Translations under genes and position numbers: made by a program
The notes under the pieces: generated by a model
What the model saw: the letters and a program-made list of their open reading frames with translations, nothing else
Database searches by the model: none
Told to the model about the DNA's origin: nothing
Part shown: one piece after another, positions 41,777 through 50,580 of the stretch
Layout of the letters: the number at the start of each line of letters is the position of its first letter
Position numbering within the stretch: the first letter of the stretch is position 1
Source of the DNA: Pseudonocardia pini
GTDB lineage: Bacteria; Actinomycetota; Actinomycetes; Mycobacteriales; Pseudonocardiaceae
Length of the DNA: 64,000 bases
NCBI RefSeq assembly: GCF_013870575.1
Contig: NZ_JACBXB010000001.1
Coordinates: 1-64,000 of the forward strand
Direction: 5' to 3'

Positions 41777-42937
41777 ATGAGCATCGACGCCGCCGCTCCC
41801 CGGCTCGGCCTCTTCGAGGCCGAGCACGAGGACTTCCGTCAGAGTTTCCGCTCCTTCCTCGAGGCGGAGGTGGTCCCCGGCTACCAGGACTGGGAACGGG
41901 AGGGCATCGTCCCCCGCGAGGTCTTCGCCGCCGCGGGCAAGTCCGGCTTCCTCGGCATGGCCCTGCCCGAGGAACACGGCGGCGGCGGTGTGGACGACTT
42001 CAGGTTCAACGCCGTCATCGCCGAGGAGATCGCCGACACCGGCTGCGTCTCGTTCGGCATCAACCTGCACAACGACATCTGCCTGCCCTACTTCCAGGGC
42101 CTCGCCGACGCCGAGCAGCAGGCCCGCTGGATGCCGGGGCTGGCCTCCGGCCAGCTCATCGCCGCGATCGCCATGACCGAGCCCGGTACCGGCTCGGACC
42201 TCGCAGGCATCCGCACCACCGCCCGCCGCGACGGGGACCACTTCGTCCTCGACGGCAGCAAGACCTTCATCTCCAACGGGATGAACGCCGACGTGGTCAT
42301 CGTCGCCGCCCGGACCTCGGAGGACCGCCACACCGGGCTCTCGCTCTTCGTCGTCGAGCGCGACACCCCCGGCTTCACCCGAGGTCGCAACCTCGACAAG
42401 ATCGGCATGCACGCCCAGGACACCGCCGAGCTGTTCTTCGACTCCGCGCGCGTTCCGGCGGCCAACCTGCTCGGCACCGAGGGCGGCGGGTTCAAGGCGC
42501 TCGTGGGCAACCTCGCCCAGGAACGCATGACGATCGCCGTGGCCGGGGTCGCGTCCGCGGCGGCCGCACTGCGTCTGGCGCTGACCTACACGAAGGAACG
42601 CACCGCGTTCGGCAAGCCGGTCAGCAGCTACCAGAACACCCGGTTCGAGCTTGCGGACGTGCACACGAAGGTCGAGATGGCCCGCGCATTCGTGGACTCG
42701 TGCCTGCACGAGCTCGTCGCCGGGACGCTCACCCCCGAGCGTGCGGCGATGGCCAAGCTCGCCGCGAGCGAGCTGCAGTTCTCGGCCGTCGACCGCTGCC
42801 TGCAGCTGTTCGGCGGCTACGGCTACATGACCGAGTACCCCATCGGCCGGGCGTTCGTCGACGCACGGATCGGTCGGATCTACGGAGGGACGTCGGAGAT
42901 CATGCGAGAGATCATCGGAAGGTCGTTGGGCGTATGA
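41777..42937 (+). CDS. Acyl-CoA dehydrogenase (FadE family)
   Basis: 386-residue FAD enzyme introducing the 2,3-double bond into acyl-CoA. AMTEPGTGSDLAGI, KTFISNGMNAD, MHAQDTAELFFDSARVP and the C-terminal IYGGTSEIMREIIGRSLGV are diagnostic. Like the paralogue at 13796 it has YGGT instead of YEGT, so the catalytic base must lie elsewhere. ATG lies six bases after a TATAGT -10 box without a ribosome-binding site (leaderless). Overlaps the FadD start by four bases (ATGA). Leads the operon FadE-FadD-hydrolase-fusion protein. Confidence 0.93.
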   Translation: MSIDAAAPRLGLFEAEHEDFRQSFRSFLEAEVVPGYQDWEREGIVPREVFAAAGKSGFLGMALPEEHGGGGVDDFRFNAVIAEEIADTGCVSFGINLHNDICLPYFQGLADAEQQARWMPGLASGQLIAAIAMTEPGTGSDLAGIRTTARRDGDHFVLDGSKTFISNGMNADVVIVAARTSEDRHTGLSLFVVERDTPGFTRGRNLDKIGMHAQDTAELFFDSARVPAANLLGTEGGGFKALVGNLAQERMTIAVAGVASAAAALRLALTYTKERTAFGKPVSSYQNTRFELADVHTKVEMARAFVDSCLHELVAGTLTPERAAMAKLAASELQFSAVDRCLQLFGGYGYMTEYPIGRAFVDARIGRIYGGTSEIMREIIGRSLGV

Positions 42938-44697
42938 GCACCGTGGAACAGCTCGAGAAGCGCGCCCCGGGCATCGGCGCAGGCACCCTGTGTGCCGCCT
43001 TCCAGCAGACCGTCGCCGCGGACCCGAGCGCCCCAGCGCTCCAGGCGCACGGTGGCGACGCGGTGCTGACCAGGGCGCAGTACGCGGCGGAGGTCGAGCG
43101 CATCGCCGGTGGGCTGGCCGCCCTGGGCGTCGGCCGGGGGGACCCGGTCGGCCTCATGCTGACCAACCGCCCCGAGTTCCACCTCGTGGACACGGCCGCC
43201 CTGCACCTGGGTGCGGTCCCGTTCTCCATCTACAACACCTCGTCGCCCGATCAGATCGAGTACCTGCTCGGGCACGCCGAGAACCGGGTCCTGGTCTGCG
43301 AACCACAGTTCGTCGAGCGGGTCGCGGCCGCCTCGACGCCGCACCTGGAGCACGTCGTGGTCGTGGGCGAGGACTCGTTCGCCGACCTCGCCCCCTCCCC
43401 GGGCTTCGATCTCGCGTCCGCGTGGCGGGCCGTGGAGCCGAGCGACGTCGCGACGTTGATCTACACCTCGGGTACCACCGGGCCACCGAAGGGCGTGGAG
43501 CTGACCCACGCCAACGTGATGTTCGTGCTCGACACCTGCGAGCGCCGGTTCCCGTTCGCCACCGACGGCGCCTGCCTGTCGTACCTGCCGTCGGCGCACA
43601 TGGCGGACCGCATCTTCTCGCACTACCTGCACATGGCGACCGGCTGGCCACTCACCACCGTCGCCGACGCATCGCAGGTCTTCGCCGCGGTCGCCGCTGT
43701 CCGCCCCACCTGGTTCCTCGGGGTGCCGCGGATCTGGGAGAAGCTCCGCCAGGCGCTGCTGCGTGGTTTCGGGGCCCTGCCGGAGGACCAGCGCTCGGCC
43801 GTCGAGCAGGCGTTGGAGGCCGCGCTGGCCGAGGTCCGCCGTCGTCAGGACGGGGCGGGCACGCCCGGACACCTGGAGACGCCGCCACCCGCGCTGGCCG
43901 CCGTGGCGGGCAGGCTCGGGTTCGACCGGATCGCGCTGATGATGACCGGCGCGGCCCCGATCGCACCCGCGGTGCACGAGTTCTTCCTGGCGCTCGGCCT
44001 GCCGCTGATGGAGGGGTTCGGCATGTCCGAGACCGGCGCCCTGGGCATGACCAACCTGCTCGACGAGATCCGCGTCGGCCGGATCGGGCTGCCCATGCCC
44101 GGCACCGAGGCACGGATCGCGGACGACGGCGAGCTGCTGCTGCGTGGCCCGCACGTGATGCGCGGGTACCGCAAGGACGTGGAGAAGACGGCCGAGGCCA
44201 TCGACGCCGAGGGCTGGCTGCACACCGGGGACGTCGCCACCGTCGACGAGGCGGGCTGGTACCGCATCGTCGACCGCAAGAAGGAGCTGATCATCAACGC
44301 GGGCGGCAAGAACATGTCGCCCGTGAACATCGAGAGCGCGCTGAAGGATGCCTCGCCGTTGATCGGGCAGGCGTGCTGCATCGGCGACCTCCGGCCGTAC
44401 AACGTGGCGCTGCTCGTGCTCGACCCCGAGGCGGCGGCGGCGTGGGCCGCGGCGAACGGGCTCCAGGACGCCTCGCCGGGCGCGGTGGCCGTCGAGCCTC
44501 GCGTGCGGGAGGCGATCGCCACCGCCGTCGAGGCGGCCAACACCCGACTGTCGCGGATCGAGCAGGTCAAGCGCTGGGAGCTGCTGGCCACCGAGTGGCT
44601 TCCGGACGGCGACGAGCTCACCCCCACGATGAAGATGCGCCGCAAGGGGATCGCCGACAAGTACGCCGCCACCATCGACGCCCTCTACGAACGATGA
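42934..44697 (+). CDS. Long-chain acyl-CoA synthetase (FadD15-type)
   Basis: 587-residue ligase with every catalytic motif: YTSGTTGPPKGVELTHAN (about residues 178-195), FGMSETGAL, HTGD, VDRKKELIINAGGKNMSP and the lysine segment LTPTMKMRRK. Close to the partial FadD at the window start and to the degenerate copy at 32573, which share NRPEFH and LTHAN blocks. ATGA overlap with the dehydrogenase and again with the hydrolase that follows. Supplies CoA esters to the adjacent FadE. Confidence 0.94.
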   Translation: MSTVEQLEKRAPGIGAGTLCAAFQQTVAADPSAPALQAHGGDAVLTRAQYAAEVERIAGGLAALGVGRGDPVGLMLTNRPEFHLVDTAALHLGAVPFSIYNTSSPDQIEYLLGHAENRVLVCEPQFVERVAAASTPHLEHVVVVGEDSFADLAPSPGFDLASAWRAVEPSDVATLIYTSGTTGPPKGVELTHANVMFVLDTCERRFPFATDGACLSYLPSAHMADRIFSHYLHMATGWPLTTVADASQVFAAVAAVRPTWFLGVPRIWEKLRQALLRGFGALPEDQRSAVEQALEAALAEVRRRQDGAGTPGHLETPPPALAAVAGRLGFDRIALMMTGAAPIAPAVHEFFLALGLPLMEGFGMSETGALGMTNLLDEIRVGRIGLPMPGTEARIADDGELLLRGPHVMRGYRKDVEKTAEAIDAEGWLHTGDVATVDEAGWYRIVDRKKELIINAGGKNMSPVNIESALKDASPLIGQACCIGDLRPYNVALLVLDPEAAAAWAAANGLQDASPGAVAVEPRVREAIATAVEAANTRLSRIEQVKRWELLATEWLPDGDELTPTMKMRRKGIADKYAATIDALYER

Positions 44698-45572
44698 CGG
44701 GGTTGCTGACGCGACAGCTGGTCGTCGGCGGAGTGCGGACGCGGTCGCTGGAGACCCGCGGCACCGGACCGACGATCGTGCTGCTGCACGGCTTCTCCGA
44801 CTCCGCGGACACCTGGCGCCCCCTGCTCGCCGAGCTCGGACGGCGCGGTCGACAGGCCGTCGCGGTGGACATGCCCGGCTTCGGCGAGGGCGGCCCGCTC
44901 GAGCGGGCACCGTTGCTGCCCCAGCTCGACGACTTCACCGCCGCGCTCGTCGACCACGTCGGCGGACCGGTGGTGCTGGCAGGCAACTCCATGGGCGGGC
45001 TCACCGTGCTGCGCGCCGCGGAGAAGGGCCTGCCCGCCGTCGAGGCCTACGCCGCCCTCTCCCCCGCGGGCCTCGGGTTCCACCGGTCCTTCGATCGGAT
45101 GGACGACGCGCTCGCCCGGCTGCGGCCGCTGCTCAAGGTCGCGTACCGGGCACCGGTTCCCGCGCCGGTCGTGCGGGCCTACGCCTGCGCCTTCTACCGG
45201 CTCCGGTTGGCCCGGGGCGCGGTGGATCCCACACTCGCCCGGCGATACGGCTCCCACTTCGGCGGGATGGCCGACTTCCGCCGGTTCGGCGCACTCGGCC
45301 GCCGACTCAGCGACGAGATCAAGGCCGGTCCTCCCGACCTGCGACGGCTGGTCGAGCCGGTGCTGCTGATCTGGGGTGCCGAGGACCACATCTGCGACGT
45401 GCGCCCGGCCGCGGCAGCGGCCGCGGACCTGCACACCGTGCGACTCGAGATCCTGACCGGCTGCGGCCACAGCGCACAGATCCAGCGCCCGGACCGGGTC
45501 GCCGACCTCCTCCTCGCCCTGAGCGGCGAGCCGGCGACACCACCTTCCCCAGCGAGCCGACCAGGAGCGTGA
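44694..45572 (+). CDS. Alpha/beta hydrolase
   Basis: 292-residue hydrolase. HGFSDSADTW forms the oxyanion region, GNSMGG the nucleophile elbow, IWGAEDHICD the acid and GCGHSAQIQRPDRV the final His. Complete triad. Starts in the FadD stop (ATGA) and ends six bases before the next gene. Could be a thioesterase, esterase or C-C hydrolase. The C-terminal ALSGEPATPPSPASRPGA tail is low-complexity. Confidence 0.9.
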   Translation: MTGLLTRQLVVGGVRTRSLETRGTGPTIVLLHGFSDSADTWRPLLAELGRRGRQAVAVDMPGFGEGGPLERAPLLPQLDDFTAALVDHVGGPVVLAGNSMGGLTVLRAAEKGLPAVEAYAALSPAGLGFHRSFDRMDDALARLRPLLKVAYRAPVPAPVVRAYACAFYRLRLARGAVDPTLARRYGSHFGGMADFRRFGALGRRLSDEIKAGPPDLRRLVEPVLLIWGAEDHICDVRPAAAAAADLHTVRLEILTGCGHSAQIQRPDRVADLLLALSGEPATPPSPASRPGA

Positions 45573-45578
45573 CCGCCG

Positions 45579-48491
45579 GTGACGACCGAGGAGCCCGGTT
45601 GGGCCACCCGACTCGCCTCGACCGCGACGAACATCGTCGAGTACGCCCGCTTCGGTGGGCTCGACACCGGTGAGGAGCCCTCACCCTTCGAGATCGCAGG
45701 CCGCGGACCGACTCACCGTCTGCGTCGGTACTTCCCCGACACTCCGTCGGGTCGCCCACCGGTCCTGCTCGTCCCACCGCTGATGCTGACCGCCGAGGTG
45801 TGGGACGTCTCGCCCGCGACCAGTGCAGTCGCCCTGCTCGACCGGGCGGGCCTCGAGCCCTGGGTCATCGATTTCGGAGACCCCGGCAGCGAACCCGGGG
45901 GATCGCGGCGCACGGTCACCGACCACGTCATCGCCCTCTCCGCGGCGATCGACGAGGTCGCCGAGCAGACCGGGCGCCGGGTACACATCGGCGGGTACTC
46001 CCAGGGCGGCCTGTTCTGCTACCAGGCTGCGGCGCTGCGGGCCTGCAAGGACGTGGGCAGCATCTTCGCCCTGGGCAGTCCGTTCCAGCCCTTGTCGATC
46101 CCCGGGGTCGACCTGCCGGAAGAGCTGGTCAAGGAGCTGCAGGGCCTCTGGACCACGGTCCTCGGACATACCGGACTCCCCGGCTGGGCCGCAGCCAACC
46201 TGTTCAAGTGGACCAGCCCGGTCGGGGCGATCCGCGGCCAGGTGCAGTACCTCGCCGCCCTGCGGGACCGGGACTCCCTGCTCCCCCGGGAACGGCAGCG
46301 GCGGTTCCTGGCCCGCGACGGCTGGATCACCTTCCCCGGACCGGCGATCGTCGAGGTCATGGAGAGCATGACCAACGAGCGGTTCCTGCGGGGAGGGCTG
46401 GTGTTCGGCGACCGCACGGTCACCCTCGCGGACCTCACCTGCCCCATCCTGATCTTCACCGGCTCGCAGGACGGGTTCGCCCCCGCGCACGCTGTCCGGG
46501 ACATCGCCCGCGCGGCACCCCGGGCGGAGGTCTACGAGTGCTCTCTGCCGACCGGCCACTTCGGCCTGGGTGTGGGATCACGCGCCAGCCGAGTGACCTG
46601 GCCGACCGTCGGCGAGTGGGCGCATTGGCAGGAGACGGGTGGCCCGCAGCCCGAGGCGGTCGGACCGGTCGGCGACACCGGGCCTGCCGCGCCGACCACG
46701 GCGGCGCCCACCCTCGTCTCCGCGCTGTGGTCGGTCGCTCGGTTGGCGATCGACGCCGGCAAGGCCGCACCGAGCCTTGCCGGGTCGGTGTCCGCGCAGG
46801 TCGTCGACTCGGGGCGGGAGATCGTCCGGGTCGCCGTGGAGCAGCTTCCCCGGCTGGCCCGGCTCGAGCGGATCGGCTCCCACACACGGGTCTCCTACGG
46901 TCTGCTGCTCGACGAGGCCGCCGCGGACCGACCCTCGGCCACCGCGCTCCTGCTGGGCGACACGGCCCACACCCACGCCGCCGTCAAGGAGGGGATCGAC
47001 GACCTCGTCGCCCGGCTCCTCGCGGCCGGGGTACGCCGCGGCCAGCACGTCGGCGTGTCCATCTCGTCCCGACTGCGGGCCCTGACGACAGTCGCGGCGC
47101 TGAGCCGGGTCGGAGCCGTCGCGGTCCTGCTCCGCCCGGAGGGTGACCTCCCCCGTGAGGCCGCGCTGGGCAGGATCGAGTCGCTGCTCGCCGATCCCGG
47201 GGTCACCGGAGTGGACGTCCCCGTGCTCGAGGTCCGCGCCGTCGGGCCCCGCCCGAGTGTGCCGGACTGGTTCACCCCGAATCCCGGACTCGGCGCGGAC
47301 CTCGGGTTCGTCCTGTTCACCGGAGAGGGCGCGGGCACCCGGGCGATGCCGGTCAGCAACCGGCGCTGGGCACTGTCGGCGTTCGGTGCCGCCTCGGCCA
47401 CCGCGCTGTCCCCGGCGGACACCATCTACTCCGCCAGCCCGCTCCACCACCCGTCCGGGCTGCTGTTGAGCACCGCGGCCGCCGTCGTCGCGGGCGCCCG
47501 GCTGGCCCTCGCGCACGGTTTCGACCCCGAGCGCTTCTGGCCGGACGTGCGTCGGTGCGGCGCAACGGTCGTCCCCTACACCTGGGCGATGCTGAGCATC
47601 CTGCTCCGAGCACCGGAGGTGCCCGAGGAGCGACACCATCCGGTGCGGCTGTTCGTCGGGTCGGGGATCCCGCGCGCGGTCTGGCGACAGGCCCTCGACC
47701 GGTTCGCTCCCGCTCGGGTCCTGGAGCTGTTCGCGGTGGCTCGGTCGAACGCGATCCTCGCCAACGTCTCCGGCCGGAAGGTCGGCGCGGCGGGCCGCTC
47801 GCTCCCCGGTACGGCGCGCACCGCGCTGGTCGCGCTCGGTCCGTCGGGCGAACCGGTGCTCGACGCCGAAGGCCACTGGTTGACCGTGGGACCCGGCGAG
47901 GTCGGGATGTTGCTCGCCGAGGTCGATCACGACCAGCAGTTGTGGGACGCCGTCCCACGCCGCGGCGTGTTCGCCGCGGACGACGCCTGGCTCGTCACCG
48001 GCGAGCTCTTCCGAGCGGACGCCGACGGCGACCTCTGGTACGTCGGACGCCAGGACTCGGCCCTGCCGTCCGGTACGGGCGCACTGCATCCGCGAGAGGT
48101 CGAGGATGCCCTCGGGGAGCTACCCGGGGTCGGCCTGGCCGTGTGTCACCGCGGCCCTGGAGGCGACGTGGTGGCGGCCGTGCAGGCCGCCGCTCTCACG
48201 CCGCGTGCTCTCGACCAGGCCTTCGGTGCGCTGCCGGGGCCAGGGCGGCCGGACGTCGTCCATCTCGTTCCCGAGATCCCGTTGACGGCATGGTTCCGCC
48301 CGGATCTCGCCGCGCTCCCGGCACCCGGTGAGGCGGGTCGCGTGTGGAAGCGCTCTCGCGCAGGCCGGTACGCGGCGCGGCGGCGACGCACAGAGGAAGG
48401 GGGTCCTGCCGCCCGCGGGCAGCAGGACCCCTCTCCTCGTGGGGAGCGAGCCCGGTCAGGTGGTGTGCACGACCAGCACGTCGACGGGTGA
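45579..48491 (+). CDS. Fusion of a PhaC-like alpha/beta hydrolase and a degenerate AMP-binding domain
   Basis: 970-residue two-domain protein. Residues about 1-350 form an alpha/beta hydrolase like polyhydroxyalkanoate synthases/depolymerases: VLLVPPLMLTAEVWDVSP, nucleophile region GGYSQGGLFCYQ (Ser, not the PhaC Cys), SQDGFAP and GHFGLGVG. Residues about 430-930 follow the adenylation fold but have lost core motifs: the P-loop reads FTGEGAGTRAMPV without Lys, the TE motif is FAVARSN, and HTGD becomes VTGELFR. So CoA-ligase activity is doubtful while the hydrolase looks competent. GTG start with AGGAG. The last 30 or so residues are encoded by the terminator hairpin and overlap the convergent stress-protein gene. 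Last gene of the FadE-FadD operon. Confidence 0.85.
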   Translation: MTTEEPGWATRLASTATNIVEYARFGGLDTGEEPSPFEIAGRGPTHRLRRYFPDTPSGRPPVLLVPPLMLTAEVWDVSPATSAVALLDRAGLEPWVIDFGDPGSEPGGSRRTVTDHVIALSAAIDEVAEQTGRRVHIGGYSQGGLFCYQAAALRACKDVGSIFALGSPFQPLSIPGVDLPEELVKELQGLWTTVLGHTGLPGWAAANLFKWTSPVGAIRGQVQYLAALRDRDSLLPRERQRRFLARDGWITFPGPAIVEVMESMTNERFLRGGLVFGDRTVTLADLTCPILIFTGSQDGFAPAHAVRDIARAAPRAEVYECSLPTGHFGLGVGSRASRVTWPTVGEWAHWQETGGPQPEAVGPVGDTGPAAPTTAAPTLVSALWSVARLAIDAGKAAPSLAGSVSAQVVDSGREIVRVAVEQLPRLARLERIGSHTRVSYGLLLDEAAADRPSATALLLGDTAHTHAAVKEGIDDLVARLLAAGVRRGQHVGVSISSRLRALTTVAALSRVGAVAVLLRPEGDLPREAALGRIESLLADPGVTGVDVPVLEVRAVGPRPSVPDWFTPNPGLGADLGFVLFTGEGAGTRAMPVSNRRWALSAFGAASATALSPADTIYSASPLHHPSGLLLSTAAAVVAGARLALAHGFDPERFWPDVRRCGATVVPYTWAMLSILLRAPEVPEERHHPVRLFVGSGIPRAVWRQALDRFAPARVLELFAVARSNAILANVSGRKVGAAGRSLPGTARTALVALGPSGEPVLDAEGHWLTVGPGEVGMLLAEVDHDQQLWDAVPRRGVFAADDAWLVTGELFRADADGDLWYVGRQDSALPSGTGALHPREVEDALGELPGVGLAVCHRGPGGDVVAAVQAAALTPRALDQAFGALPGPGRPDVVHLVPEIPLTAWFRPDLAALPAPGEAGRVWKRSRAGRYAARRRRTEEGGPAARGQQDPSPRGERARSGGVHDQHVDG
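48400..48431. terminator. Terminator hairpin inside the 3' end of the fusion gene
   Basis: A 32-nt near-perfect palindrome: GGGGTCCTGC...GCAGGACCCC around a GC-rich centre, with one C/A mismatch pair that becomes a G-U wobble on the minus-strand RNA. It lies between convergent genes, within the coding frame of the plus-strand gene and 25 bp past the minus-strand gene's stop. Confidence 0.8.
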
Positions 48492-48905
48492 GCGGCGGGC
48501 CGCATCGGAGGGGACCGACCCGAGTACACGGTCGGCGAGGGTGCCCAGCCCGCGGTTGCCGACCACCAGCAGGTCGGCGTCGTGGTCGGCCACGACGCGA
48601 AGCAGGACCTCCACCGGGCCGCCGTCGGCCGCCGTCGTCGTGACTCGATCGGCGGGCAGGATCGCCACCGCCCGGTCGCGCGCCGTGCGGAGGCTGTCCT
48701 CGGCCGGGGTCCAGCCGTGTACCAGGTACGACTCGCCCTTGAGCGCGTCGTCCGCAGCGCCGGGGGCTCCGTCGTCCGGGTGGTAGGCCGAGGCGATGAC
48801 CAGCGCGGCTCCGCTGCCGGCGGCGACCGCGGCCGCCCGCTCGACGGCCGCGTAGGAGGTGTCGGAGCCGTCCGTGCCGACCACGACGGTTGTGTAGTGC
48901 GCCAT
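48456..48905 (-). CDS. Universal stress protein (UspA family)
   Basis: 149-residue single-domain Usp. The N-terminal VVVGTDGSDTSYAAVERA and the ATP-binding GNRGLGTLADRVLGSVPS (G-2x-G-9x-G-S/T pattern) are clear, so it is an ATP-binding type. Starts 11 bp after the MceG stop on the same strand, so it is probably the last gene of the mce transcript. Overlaps the convergent fusion gene by 36 bp. Confidence 0.92.
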   Translation of the reverse strand: MAHYTTVVVGTDGSDTSYAAVERAAAVAAGSGAALVIASAYHPDDGAPGAADDALKGESYLVHGWTPAEDSLRTARDRAVAILPADRVTTTAADGGPVEVLLRVVADHDADLLVVGNRGLGTLADRVLGSVPSDAARRSPVDVLVVHTT

Positions 48906-48916
48906 GGGTGCTCCCG

Positions 48917-50023
48917 TCAGCGGTGGTGGTGGCGGCCGGGACGCTCCACCGGGGCACCGAGCGGTGGCTCGGTGACGCGAGGGAGCTCGGTGGTGGGGGC
49001 GTCGTCGGGGCGGCCGTAGGGGGCCGCGCCGACGACGGCGGTCCGCTCGTTCGCGTGTTCCTGCTCGGCGAAGGAACGCTGGATGGCCTCCTGCGCAGCG
49101 GGCGGCAGGGTGTGCAGCATGTCGCGGACCCGCCGCTGGCGGCGGGCGACCGCCTTGCGCTCAGGCATCCCCCTGCTGGCCTCGATCTGCGGCTTGAGCG
49201 GGGGCAGCCCTGACAGCTCGTCGACCTCGGCCATCTCACGCTGGGCCTGGGCGGTGTCCTTCTCCTCGCTCATCCCGATCGGGCCCTGACGACGGCCGTT
49301 GAGGAACTGCGACACCACGGGATCGTCGCTGGTCAGCAGGACCTCGCGGGGGCCGAACATGGCCAGGTGCTTGCGGTAGAGCATGCCGATGTTGTCCGGC
49401 ACGGTCTGCGCGGTGTTGATGTCGTGGGTGACGATCAGGAACGTCGAGTCCGTCTGCGCGTTCAGGTCGATGATGAGCTGGTTCAGGTACGCGGTGCGGA
49501 CGGGGTCGAGGCCGGAGTCCGGCTCGTCGAACAGGATGATCTCGGGGTCCAGCACGAGCGCGCGGGCCAGGCCTGCGCGCTTGCGCATGCCGCCGGAGAT
49601 CTCCCCGGGCAGCTTGGACTCGTCGCCCTTGAGACCCACGAGGTCGAGCTTCTCCATGACGATGTCACGGACCTCGGACTCGTTCTTGCGGGTGTGCTCG
49701 CGCAGGGGGAAGGCGACGTTGTCGAAGAGGTTCATCGAGCCGAACAGGGCACCGTCCTGGAACAGCACGCCGAAGAGCTTCCGGATCTCGTAGAGCTTGG
49801 ACTCGTTGCAGCGCACCAGGTCCGTGTCATGGATGACGATCGAACCCTTCTCCGGCTTCAACAGCCCGATCAGGGACTTCAGGAACACCGACTTCCCTGT
49901 CCCGGAGGGGCCGAGCAGCACCGACACCTCGCCCGGGGGCAGGGTCAGGGTCACGTCGGACCAGATGTTCGCGCGGCCGAAGGACTTCGACAGCCCTTCG
50001 ACCTTCACCTCGACACCGGGCAC
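48917..50023 (-). CDS. mceG: Mce-system ATP-binding protein (MceG/Mkl)
   Basis: 368-residue ABC ATPase energising Mce lipid import on the inner face of the membrane. Walker A GPSGTGKS (about residues 38-45), signature ISGGMRKRAGLARA, Walker B IILFDEPDSGLDPV and the switch His in VTHD. A C-terminal extension of about 120 residues (LPPLKPQIEASRG...RVRDMLHTLPPAAQEAIQ) is typical of actinobacterial MceG and absent from proteobacterial MlaF. GTG start with AAGAGGA. It is encoded at the end of the mce gene row, whereas in mycobacteria mceG is unlinked from the mce operons. Confidence 0.94.
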   Translation of the reverse strand: MPGVEVKVEGLSKSFGRANIWSDVTLTLPPGEVSVLLGPSGTGKSVFLKSLIGLLKPEKGSIVIHDTDLVRCNESKLYEIRKLFGVLFQDGALFGSMNLFDNVAFPLREHTRKNESEVRDIVMEKLDLVGLKGDESKLPGEISGGMRKRAGLARALVLDPEIILFDEPDSGLDPVRTAYLNQLIIDLNAQTDSTFLIVTHDINTAQTVPDNIGMLYRKHLAMFGPREVLLTSDDPVVSQFLNGRRQGPIGMSEEKDTAQAQREMAEVDELSGLPPLKPQIEASRGMPERKAVARRQRRVRDMLHTLPPAAQEAIQRSFAEQEHANERTAVVGAAPYGRPDDAPTTELPRVTEPPLGAPVERPGRHHHR

Positions 50024-50043
50024 GGGGTCCTCTTTCTCTCTTG

Positions 50044-50580
50044 TCAGACGGGGGTGAGCTCGGAGACGAGCCAGCGGTCGTCGGGCCGTTCGAGGGTCGC
50101 CCGGACCCGGCTGCCCGCGACGTCCGGAACCTGGCCCTGCGCGCCGGTCGACTGGTTCAGGAACAACAGCACGGTCACGGTGTCCGGCCCGTCCTCCGTG
50201 ACGACGCCGGAGTCGACGAGCTCGGTCGAGGTGATCAAGCTGCTCTGCCGGGCGGCAGGCAGCACGACGTCACGCATCAGCTGGGCGTAGTCGTCCTTGA
50301 ACGACCCGGTCAGCAGCTCCAGGCGTTGCGGGGTCTCGGCCTCGAGCGTGGTGTGGTCATAGGAGAGCAGCCGCGGCACGGCCTCCTCCGCCGCCGCGAC
50401 GGCGTCCACCCGAGCCTGCTGCACCGCGGACCCGTTCAGAGCGAGCAGCCCGAACGTGACGGTCCCCGCGACGAGCACGAGCGCCAGTGCGGCCGCAGCG
50501 ATCCCGACGGCTCGGGGCCGGGTGGCGAACCGCCCGGGTGCCTGGGTCAGCCTGCGAACGTCAAGGTGGCGACGAGCCAT
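50044..50580 (-). CDS. Mce-associated membrane protein (type B, second copy)
   Basis: 178-residue protein with one membrane segment (AVGIAAAALALVLVAGTVTFGLLA, about residues 25-48) and an extracytoplasmic domain of the Mce-associated (Mam) type. It shares LLSYDHTTLEAETPQRLELLTG and a FLNQS segment with the type B copy at 51146. Such proteins are thought to stabilise the Mce complex. Overlaps the upstream type A gene by 34 bp and lies 20 bp before mceG. Confidence 0.87.
   Translation of the reverse strand: MARRHLDVRRLTQAPGRFATRPRAVGIAAAALALVLVAGTVTFGLLALNGSAVQQARVDAVAAAEEAVPRLLSYDHTTLEAETPQRLELLTGSFKDDYAQLMRDVVLPAARQSSLITSTELVDSGVVTEDGPDTVTVLLFLNQSTGAQGQVPDVAGSRVRATLERPDDRWLVSELTPV

Noticed and set aside
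42990-45572. 860-codon plus-strand frame suggesting a fusion protein
   Set aside because: The first 568 codons are a shadow of FadD; the hydrolase starts at the ATG at 44694 with an ATGA junction.
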